From assembly GCA_023380415.1 (NCBI GenBank), contig JAMCRC010000033.1:1-11852 (forward strand): a DNA stretch of 11,852 nt, given 5' to 3'. The position numbers and the translations under genes were made by a program. The DNA comes from Patescibacteria group bacterium (GTDB lineage: Bacteria; Patescibacteriota; Minisyncoccia; UBA6257; GWB1-50-10). Numbering within the stretch: position 1 is the stretch's first letter; every line of letters begins with the position of its first letter. Below, piece by piece: positions 7,466-11,852 of this stretch. Under the pieces are notes generated by a model. That model was not told the DNA's origin, ran no database searches, and worked only from the letters and a program-made list of their open reading frames with translations.

Positions 7466-7891
7466 ATGGCTAAACCTATAAAAACCACTCTTAAATTGCA
7501 GATCAAGGCCGGTGAAGCGACCCCGGCTCCGCCTATCGGCCCGGCTCTGGGCCAGCACGGCGTGAACATCGGCGCTTTCGTGTCCCAATTCAACGAAGCG
7601 ACGAAGGACATGAAGGGGGACGTCATCCCTGCCGAGATCACTATCTACGAGGACCGTTCTTTCGAATTCAAGCTAAAGACCCCGCCCGCGTCGGCCCTTT
7701 TGAAAAAGGCCGCTGGCATAGAAAAGGGTTCCGGCGAGTCCGGAAAGAAAGTGGCCGGGCAGGTCACGAAGGCCGACCTTCGGGCCATCGCCGAGAAGAA
7801 GATGGTGGATTTGAACGCGAACGATGTCGAGGCCGCGATGAAGGTCATCGAAGGCACGGCGAGAAATATGGGGATTAAGGTAGTGGATTAA
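7466..7891 (+). CDS. rplK: 50S ribosomal protein L11
   Basis: A 141-aa L11, which builds the GTPase-associated centre on 23S rRNA at the base of the L7/L12 stalk and is needed for RelA-type stringent response. The N-terminal domain shows KLQIKAGEATPAPPIGPALG (10-29) with the proline-rich switch region, followed by QHGVNIGAF. The RNA-binding C-terminal domain (about 70-141) shows KTPPASALLKKAAG and ADLRAIAEKKMVDLNANDVEAAMKVIEGTARNMGI. Length is typical. It begins 3 nt after nusG. The expected next gene, rplA (L1), is missing; a 145-nt regulatory region and a dTMP kinase follow instead. The ATG at 7466 gives the normal MAKPIK start and has no Shine-Dalgarno sequence. Confidence 0.98.
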   Translation: MAKPIKTTLKLQIKAGEATPAPPIGPALGQHGVNIGAFVSQFNEATKDMKGDVIPAEITIYEDRSFEFKLKTPPASALLKKAAGIEKGSGESGKKVAGQVTKADLRAIAEKKMVDLNANDVEAAMKVIEGTARNMGIKVVD

Positions 7892-7956
7892 CGGGCTATC
7901 CGCCTATTGACCGAAGGCGCATAGGAGTGTCGAAAGCTCCTTCTCAAGTTATCCAC
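7892..7956. other. 3' end of the rplK unit: competing small hairpins and a DnaA-box-like site
   Basis: This stretch has no gene. CCTAT (7903-7907) can pair with ATAGG (7921-7925), with CC/GG pairing inside. AGGAG (7923-7927) can instead pair with CTCCT (7937-7941). The two share bases 7923-7925, so they exclude one another. Neither is followed by a good T-run. TTATCCACT at 7949-7957 differs from the DnaA-box consensus TTATCCACA at one position; a lone box is weak evidence. Confidence 0.3.
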
Positions 7957-7965
7957 TGATAAAAT
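7957..7965 (+). promoter_or_regulatory. Extended -10 promoter for the dTMP kinase gene
   Basis: TGATAAAAT matches an extended -10 (TG-n-TAAAAT). The predicted start is near 7972, giving a leader of about 65 nt that begins just before a perfect 10-bp hairpin. No -35-like hexamer is present 17 nt upstream (7937-7942 is CTCCTT). The same TAAAAT hexamer with a TG-n extension occurs before ssb. The site overlaps the last base of the DnaA-box-like sequence. Confidence 0.45.
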
Positions 7966-7977
7966 TTACAGGCCCCG

Positions 7978-8012
7978 AAGCAGCTGGTAATCTTAACCCA
8001 GCTGCTTTTGTT
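7978..8012 (+). terminator. 10-bp hairpin followed by a short T-run: terminator or leader attenuator
   Basis: AAGCAGCTGG (7978-7987) pairs perfectly with CCAGCTGCTT (7998-8007) around a 10-nt loop, and the right arm runs into TTTTGTT (8006-8012). It could be the intrinsic terminator of secE-nusG-rplK. If the promoter at 7957-7965 is real, it lies at the very 5' end of the dTMP kinase leader and could attenuate or stabilise that message. Confidence 0.6.
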
Positions 8013-8022
8013 AACATATAGG

Positions 8023-8029
8023 AAAGGAG
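8023..8029 (+). promoter_or_regulatory. Strong Shine-Dalgarno for the dTMP kinase gene
   Basis: AAAGGAG lies 7 nt before the ATG at 8037, an ideal spacing. It stands out because nearly all other starts in the window lack such a site, and it fixes the start codon. Confidence 0.75.
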
Positions 8030-8036
8030 CCAGAAT

Positions 8037-8831
8037 ATGGCTAAAGGGAAAAAGATTCTTATCGATGGTCCAGACGGGGCCGGGAAGTCCACGCAGGCCG
8101 TGAGGGTCTGTGCGTTCCTGGAAAGCATAGACATCAAGGCGGTCGTCATGCATGAGCCGACGGATGTCGGGTTCGGAAAGATGATCCGCATGATCTTGAA
8201 CGTGGATACCGGGCCAGAGGACCTGAAGGAAGCGGCCGACGGCTGGTTCAAAGACAGGATGGAAAAGTTCCTGGTCGCCCGTTCCGATTCGCCGTTCTTC
8301 GGCAAGATAAGGCAGATGGCCGGCGAGATAATGGCTACGCTCGACGAAGGCAAGCGGCCCCAAGGGCTTTATATGCAGTTTCTGTACCTGGCGGACAGGT
8401 ACTACGACGTCATTATCGCCGACCAGCACGTGAGCCAAGGCGTTTGGGTCGTCTTCGACAGGTTCCGGACGACCTCGCCGGCCTACGGATACGGCCAGCA
8501 CGGAGTTCCGGTCGCGGATACGTTCGCGCTCGAGTCCGAAATACTCGCCGGCATAGATCTCTCGGTACAGGTGATACTGTACCTGGACCTTTCAGCCGAG
8601 GCATGCCTCACCAGGATGAAGGAATCCGGCAAGAAAATAGATATATTCGAGACCTTGCCCGGGATCAGAAAGACCATAGACGGGTATCGTCAGGTCCTCT
8701 CAACGGTGGAAGAAATGGGAGAATCAGTTTATGTGGTCGACGCCTCGAAGAGCGAAGATGCGGTTTTCGATGCCGTCATGGACGGCATTCGGAAAAGTTT
8801 CAAGGTCAATATCGAAACTTCTCCGGTTTGA
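8037..8831 (+). CDS. Enlarged thymidylate (dTMP) kinase-like P-loop kinase
   Basis: The 264-aa product fits thymidylate kinase, which phosphorylates dTMP to dTDP for DNA synthesis. It shows the P-loop IDGPDGAGKSTQ (9-20), the HEPTD motif (39-43), FLYLADRYYDV (115-125, matching the usual 'LLFAADR' helix), the VVFDRFRTTSPAYGYGQ segment (138-154, the DR[YF] motif) and LYLDLSAEACLTRM (181-194) leading to a lid KESGKKIDIFE. Ordinary Tmk is about 200-215 aa. Most of the extra length is a roughly 45-residue insertion at about 56-108. Neither the P-loop nor the lid carries the usual arginine; the lid has lysines. Arginine codons are unusual here: about 7 of 13 are AGG/AGA, whereas rpoC uses almost only CGN. 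It stands alone with its own promoter, Shine-Dalgarno and terminator. A related deoxynucleoside monophosphate kinase is the alternative. Confidence 0.83.
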   Translation: MAKGKKILIDGPDGAGKSTQAVRVCAFLESIDIKAVVMHEPTDVGFGKMIRMILNVDTGPEDLKEAADGWFKDRMEKFLVARSDSPFFGKIRQMAGEIMATLDEGKRPQGLYMQFLYLADRYYDVIIADQHVSQGVWVVFDRFRTTSPAYGYGQHGVPVADTFALESEILAGIDLSVQVILYLDLSAEACLTRMKESGKKIDIFETLPGIRKTIDGYRQVLSTVEEMGESVYVVDASKSEDAVFDAVMDGIRKSFKVNIETSPV

Positions 8832-8860
8832 ACCGATCATCGGCAGATAGAGAAAAAGCC

Positions 8861-8887
8861 AGCCCCGTTCGTAGAACGGGGCTTTTT
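8861..8887. terminator. Strong bidirectional terminator between dTMP kinase and nusB
   Basis: AGCCCCGTTC (8861-8870) pairs perfectly with GAACGGGGCT (8874-8883) around a GTA loop and runs into TTTTT (8883-8887) on the + strand. AAAAA at 8853-8857 gives a T-run on the - strand shortly after the hairpin, so it can also end the miaA-rpmF-nusB operon. The flanking genes are convergent, which fits. Confidence 0.9.
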
Positions 8888-8906
8888 ATTGCCAAGCCGG
8901 GCGGGC

Positions 8907-9383
8907 TTACTTTCCTTCGGCCCTTTCCTTCTCTTTCTTCGGTTCCTGTTTTTTTATCTTCCCGGCCGTTTCCATCTCGCGGTAGATGGTTCCCAGAACA
9001 CCGTTTACGAACTTCGGGGAATTTTGGCCGCCGTAGTTCTTGGCTATCTCGATGGCCTCGTTGATAGCCACTTTAGGCGGCACTTCGTCCTGGTCGGCGT
9101 GCATCAGCTCGTAAAGGCCGATCCGAAGGACATTCCGGTCCACGATGGCGATCTGATTGATCGGCCACTCGGGCGCCACCCGGGCTATGGTGGCATCCAG
9201 GTCCTTCAGGTGCTCGATGACGCCCTTCGCGATGCGCCAGACGAAATCCGGCTCGTCGATCCCGGGGCCGAACTCTTGGAGGTTCCGTTCGATGATGGCC
9301 GTGAGGTCCGTCTGCCGTCCATAAAAATCCCACTCGTAGAGAGATTGAAGAACTATCGTTCTGGCTAAGTGGCGGGTTGCCAT
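8907..9383 (-). CDS. nusB: Transcription antitermination protein NusB
   Basis: A 158-aa NusB, an all-helical RNA-binding protein that with NusE/S10 forms the antitermination complex on rRNA operons. The N-terminal RHLARTIVLQSLYEWDF (4-20) matches the family's 'R..A.Q.LY' start. IAIVDRNVLRIGLYELMH (78-95) and VPPKVAINEAIEIAKNYGGQNSPKFVNGVLGTI (101-133) are the highly conserved C-terminal core. A Lys/Glu-rich tail (QEPKKEKERAEGK) follows the fold. It is last in miaA-rpmF-nusB, 50 nt after rpmF, and is followed by the shared terminator. No Shine-Dalgarno precedes the ATG at 9383. rpmF-nusB adjacency pairs a ribosomal protein with an rRNA transcription factor. Confidence 0.96.
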   Translation of the reverse strand: MATRHLARTIVLQSLYEWDFYGRQTDLTAIIERNLQEFGPGIDEPDFVWRIAKGVIEHLKDLDATIARVAPEWPINQIAIVDRNVLRIGLYELMHADQDEVPPKVAINEAIEIAKNYGGQNSPKFVNGVLGTIYREMETAGKIKKQEPKKEKERAEGK

Positions 9384-9433
9384 ATTGATAAGACCTTAAA
9401 ATTACAAATAACCGCGACGGCCCTTGAGCGGAG

Positions 9434-9643
9434 CTACTTTTCGGCAGCCGCCGTCTTCGGAGCTTCCGCCTTCGGTTTTAAGCCCGCTTTGACGTAAGCG
9501 CCGCAGTTCGGGCAGATCCGATGGGGAAGGGTCGGGCCCTTGCAGGACGGGCAAACCACCAGGCTCACTTTCTTGAGGGCCTGTTGGGACCGCCTGCGGC
9601 CGACCTTCGATTTCGAATGGTGTTTTGTTGGTACGCCACCCAT
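9434..9643 (-). CDS. rpmF: 50S ribosomal protein L32, zinc form with C-terminal tail
   Basis: A 69-aa L32. The N-terminus MGGVPTKHHSKSKVGRRRSQQ matches the usual 'AVPK..TSKS....RR' start. The zinc ribbon is complete, with C31-x2-C34 and C44-x2-C47 in VVCPSCKGPTLPHRICPNCG. After the ribbon comes an Ala/Lys/Pro-rich tail of about 20 residues (GLKPKAEAPKTAAAEK), a little longer than typical L32. The start lies 12 nt after the miaA stop and has a weak Shine-Dalgarno (GAGAGG, very close to the ATG), consistent with translation from the miaA message. With the S18 above, this window carries two ribosomal proteins in their zinc-binding forms. Confidence 0.95.
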   Translation of the reverse strand: MGGVPTKHHSKSKVGRRRSQQALKKVSLVVCPSCKGPTLPHRICPNCGAYVKAGLKPKAEAPKTAAAEK

Positions 9644-9655
9644 AGTCCTCTCATG

Positions 9656-10555
9656 TTAGGACAGAAATCCCTTTACGTCAAACTCGGCTTCCCTGTATAC
9701 CTTTACCCAACGGATGCGCTTGTCCCGCTTGAACCAGGTCATTTGCCGTTTGGCGTATTTAACTATATCTCGATAGAGCTCGTCCTCCATCCGGGTCCGG
9801 GTGACCTTCTTTCGAAGAAGACGTCCGAGGTGGCGATACTCCAATCCCATCTCTTCCATCCTTCTTAAAGAAAGCCCTTGGATACGGAGTTTCCGGGCCT
9901 CGGCTATCATGCCGTGGCGCAGCCGCTCGTCCAGGCGTTTTTTTATATTCAGCTTTAATGCCGTGCCGCCGGGATAGACCCCGATGAACAGGGCATCATA
10001 CGCCGGCCGGACCGTCTTCAGTTTCGGGACACGGCCGATGGCTTCGGCGATCTCGATGGCTCGGATGAGGCGGACCGGATTTTTTCTGTCGATAGAGCGC
10101 CACCGTGCCGGGTCCAGTTTTTTGAGCAGGGCCGAAAGCTCCGTTGCGCCTTTCTTTTTAAGAAGCTTCCGGAGCGCCCGGTTCGGCGGCACTTCGGGTA
10201 AGACCAGGCCGTCCACCACGGCTTGGATATAGAACCCCGTTCCGCCGCAGATGATCGGCAGTTTGCCGCGCCGGAGAATATCCTTGATGGCCCTTTCCGC
10301 CAGGCGCTTATATCGGGCGACGGTGAATGCCCGTTTGGGACTTACCACGTCCAAAAGGTGGTGGGGGATGCCCGCCATCTCTTTTGGAGTCACCTTACCG
10401 GTGCCGATATCAAGGCCTCTGTATACCTGACGGGAGTCGGCCGAGACGACCTCGCCGTTGAATTTTTTAGCTAGCTTGACGGCTAAGGCGCTTTTGCCCG
10501 AGGCCGTCGGTCCGACGATGATGATGACCTTCGGAAGTATTGACTTTTTAGGCAT
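9656..10555 (-). CDS. miaA: tRNA dimethylallyltransferase
   Basis: A 299-aa MiaA, which transfers a dimethylallyl group to N6 of A37 in tRNAs reading UNN codons. Motifs are the P-loop GPTASGKS (15-22), SADSRQVYRGLDIGTGK (38-54, with the catalytic Asp of DSRQ and the conserved QVY), PHHLLDV (64-70), CGGTGFYIQAVVDG (103-116), RLIRAIEI and the C-terminal YAKRQMTWFKRD signature. Length is standard. It leads the operon miaA-rpmF-nusB. Its ATG is exactly 7 nt after an extended -10 (TGGTATAAT on the - strand), with no room for a ribosome-binding site, so the message is predicted to be leaderless. Codons 4-6 overlap the -35 box of the divergent gene. Confidence 0.97.
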   Translation of the reverse strand: MPKKSILPKVIIIVGPTASGKSALAVKLAKKFNGEVVSADSRQVYRGLDIGTGKVTPKEMAGIPHHLLDVVSPKRAFTVARYKRLAERAIKDILRRGKLPIICGGTGFYIQAVVDGLVLPEVPPNRALRKLLKKKGATELSALLKKLDPARWRSIDRKNPVRLIRAIEIAEAIGRVPKLKTVRPAYDALFIGVYPGGTALKLNIKKRLDERLRHGMIAEARKLRIQGLSLRRMEEMGLEYRHLGRLLRKKVTRTRMEDELYRDIVKYAKRQMTWFKRDKRIRWVKVYREAEFDVKGFLS

Positions 10556-10572
10556 TTATGGTATTATACCAT
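10540..10572. promoter_or_regulatory. Symmetric bidirectional promoter between miaA and a small membrane protein
   Basis: The 15-nt perfect palindrome ATGGTATTATACCAT (10558-10572) carries overlapping -10 elements on both strands. On the + strand, TGGTATTAT (10559-10567) has a -35 TTGACT (10540-10545) with a 16-nt spacer, giving a start near 10574. On the - strand, TGGTATAAT (10571-10563) is a perfect extended -10, giving a start near 10555, the A of the miaA ATG. The - strand has no clear -35. Confidence 0.75.
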
Positions 10573-10580
10573 TAACAAAA

Positions 10581-10588
10581 AAAGGAGG
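10581..10588 (+). promoter_or_regulatory. Near-perfect Shine-Dalgarno deciding a TTG start
   Basis: AAAGGAGG lies 4 nt before the TTG at 10593 and is the strongest ribosome-binding site in the window. It supports TTG as the start. The next in-frame ATG (10656) would fall inside the membrane segment and has no such site. Confidence 0.8.
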
Positions 10589-10592
10589 TAGC

Positions 10593-10775
10593 TTGAAAAA
10601 GATTTTCGCTGTCGCGGGAATTACGATCGGGGCGGCGGTGATAGTCGCGGGTATTATGACGTTGATTCGCGACGATCGCCAAGCTCCGGCGGTTGCCGAC
10701 GACGACGGTCTAAGCGATCGTTTTGTACAAGACGGTGAAAACGTCGTCTATCTGAACAAACGATCGGCGGTGTAA
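10593..10775 (+). CDS. Small hypothetical membrane-anchored protein (60 aa)
   Basis: I do not recognise this gene. From the TTG start it encodes 60 residues: a basic N-terminus (KK), one hydrophobic helix at about 4-24 (IFAVAGITIGAAVIVAGIM), then a charged, acid-rich tail (RDDRQ, ADDDGLSDRF) ending VVYLNKRSAV. There is no cysteine for lipoprotein processing and no clear signal-peptidase site, so a single-pass signal anchor with the tail outside is the simplest reading. Expression signals are strong: -35/-10 promoter, ideal Shine-Dalgarno and its own terminator at 10793-10822. These make it very likely to be a real gene despite its size. It is divergent from miaA and convergent with thrS, so neighbours give no functional hint. 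Confidence 0.72.
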   Translation: MKKIFAVAGITIGAAVIVAGIMTLIRDDRQAPAVADDDGLSDRFVQDGENVVYLNKRSAV

Positions 10776-10792
10776 GCTAGCAGGTTTCTTTC

Positions 10793-10822
10793 GGGTGGTC
10801 TAAAGACCGCCCTTTATTTTTT
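10793..10822 (+). terminator. Intrinsic terminator of the small membrane protein gene
   Basis: GGGTGGTC (10793-10800) pairs with GACCGCCC (10805-10812), with one G-U pair and a TAAA loop, and is followed by TTTATTTTTT (10813-10822). The T-run overlaps the thrS stop codon on the opposite strand. On the - strand the bases after the hairpin (GAAAGAAACC) contain no T-run, so it looks one-directional. Confidence 0.85.
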
Positions 10823-11851
10823 CTCCTGGACTTCCTGCTTAACCTTCTCGATGAACTTCATCGGGCTCATAGTCACGCTCTCTTTTTGGTGCCGCGCCCG
10901 GACGTTCACGAGTTTGCTTTCCACCTCTTTATCGCCCACGACAAGAATGTAGGGTATCTTTTCGAGTTCGGCGGCGCGGATGTTCTTGCCCAAGGTCTCG
11001 CCCGAAGAGGCGATATCGACGCGCAAACCATCCTTTTTAAGCTCGGCGGACGTTTGCTTGGCGTATTCCAAATGACGGTCGGCAATGGGGATGATGCGGG
11101 CTTGGACCGGGGCGAGCCAGACAGGGAAGTCGCCCGCGAGGTGCTCGATGATGACGGAGAGGAAACGCTCGATGGAGCCCATAATGGCCGCGTGGACCAT
11201 GACGATGCGCTCTTCCCGGCCCTCCTCGTTGATGCAGAAAAGGTTGAAGCGTTCCGGCATGTTCACGTCGAGCTGGATCGTGGCCACCTGCCATTCGCGT
11301 CCCAGAGAGTCCTTGGCCATAAAGTCGAGTTTGGGGCCGTAGAAAGCGGCCTCGCCAAGCCCTTCCATAAGCTCGGCATTTTTCGAAGCGGCGATCTCGC
11401 GGAGCGTGCTTTCGGCGAACTGCCACTTTTTCTTGTCGCCCAGGAATTTTTCCGGGTGCTTCGGGTCGTGCGTCGAAATGCGGATGCGGAGCTTGAAGCC
11501 GAAGGCGCCATAGAACGTCTCGATGATGTCCCAGATCTTTATGAATTCCTCTTTGACCTGCGAAAGGCGGCAAAAGACGTGGGCATCGTCTTGAGTGATG
11601 GCCCGGACGCGAGAAAGGCCGGAAAGTTCGCCGGTCTGCTCGTCGCGGTACACCTTGGTCGTATTCGCGTAGCGCTGGGGAAGTTCGCGGTAGCTCCAGA
11701 GCCGGCGGGCATAGATCTGGGTGTGGTGCGGGCAATTCATCGGCTTCATGGCGAAAAGATGGCCCTCGCGCGTCGTAATCTTGAAAAGATCGTCTTTGAA
11801 CTTTTCCCAATGGCCGCTCCGCTCGTAAAGGTCCTTCTTCGTGATGTGGGG
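10814..11851 (-). CDS. thrS: Threonyl-tRNA synthetase, C-terminal part (partial)
   Basis: The last 345 residues of a class II threonyl-tRNA synthetase, which charges tRNA-Thr in the cytoplasm. The frame stays open to the right edge, so the N-terminal TGS and editing domains and the real start lie outside. The visible part begins at PHITKKDLYERSGHWEKF, the catalytic-core entry. The zinc ligands are present: Cys in MKPMNCPHH (C40 of this fragment), His in TQDDAHVF (H91) and His in MVHAAIMGS (H220). Motif 2 (KVYRDEQTGELSGLSRVRAITQDDAH) and motif 3 (GSIERFLSVIIEH, 225-237) are intact. The anticodon-binding domain (PVQARIIPIADRHLEYA to the end) is complete. The ATG at 11749 is internal (MKPMNCP). 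It converges on the small membrane protein gene and shares the terminator region. Confidence 0.97.
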   Translation of the reverse strand, partial: PHITKKDLYERSGHWEKFKDDLFKITTREGHLFAMKPMNCPHHTQIYARRLWSYRELPQRYANTTKVYRDEQTGELSGLSRVRAITQDDAHVFCRLSQVKEEFIKIWDIIETFYGAFGFKLRIRISTHDPKHPEKFLGDKKKWQFAESTLREIAASKNAELMEGLGEAAFYGPKLDFMAKDSLGREWQVATIQLDVNMPERFNLFCINEEGREERIVMVHAAIMGSIERFLSVIIEHLAGDFPVWLAPVQARIIPIADRHLEYAKQTSAELKKDGLRVDIASSGETLGKNIRAAELEKIPYILVVGDKEVESKLVNVRARHQKESVTMSPMKFIEKVKQEVQEKK

Positions 11852-11852
11852 G

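Noticed and set aside
7907..7935. TTGACC at 7907-7912 as a -35 box
   Set aside because: The hexamer 17 nt downstream is TCGAAA, which is not -10-like, so no promoter is supported here.
1..11852. TGA read as glycine, as in SR1/Gracilibacteria
   Set aside because: TGA ends the Sua5/TsaC and dTMP kinase genes at natural lengths, and no conserved frame needs TGA read-through.

Overview
This 11.85-kb window is a dense, GC-rich bacterial housekeeping segment for transcription, translation and nucleotide/tRNA metabolism. I see no transposase, integrase, CRISPR array, toxin-antitoxin pair, rRNA or tRNA. The standard genetic code fits, because genes of normal length end in TGA (Sua5/TsaC, dTMP kinase) as well as TAA and TAG. 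Gene order and small features suggest a reduced-genome lineage, most likely Patescibacteria (Candidate Phyla Radiation), possibly Parcubacteria-like. No rplA follows rplK, no rplI follows rpsR, genes are tightly packed, most starts lack a Shine-Dalgarno sequence, and S6 is short at its N-terminus with a C-terminal tail. This placement is an inference with moderate confidence.

Layout, + strand, 1-7891: the 3' end of rpoB, then rpoC, rpsF (S6), ssb and rpsR (S18), with gaps of 4 to about 20 nt. An 82-nt gap follows, then a PAP2-family membrane phosphatase overlapping a Sua5/TsaC-type tRNA threonylcarbamoylation gene. Next come a weak terminator-like hairpin and the compact cluster secE-nusG-rplK. 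Thus the RNA polymerase subunits, an RNA polymerase-bound elongation factor, a translocon subunit and several ribosomal proteins lie together. In model bacteria secE-nusG-rplKA-rplJL lies upstream of rpoBC; here secE-nusG-rplK lies downstream.

The 145-nt region at 7892-8036 holds a DnaA-box-like site, an extended -10 promoter, a perfect 10-bp hairpin and a strong Shine-Dalgarno sequence. They precede an enlarged, codon-atypical dTMP kinase. A strong terminator, apparently working in both directions, separates it from the opposite-strand operon miaA-rpmF-nusB (read right to left, 10555 to 8907).

At 10540-10595 a short divergent promoter region has a 15-bp palindrome carrying a -10 element on each strand. 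Leftward it would make a leaderless miaA message. Rightward it would drive an unrecognised 60-residue membrane-anchored protein with a strong Shine-Dalgarno sequence and a TTG start. That gene ends at a terminator overlapping the 3' end of convergent thrS, which runs off the right edge.

I found no obviously new multi-gene system. The best leads are the symmetric divergent promoter, two extended -10 boxes placed exactly 7 nt before an ATG (ssb and miaA), the small membrane protein, and the dTMP kinase island.
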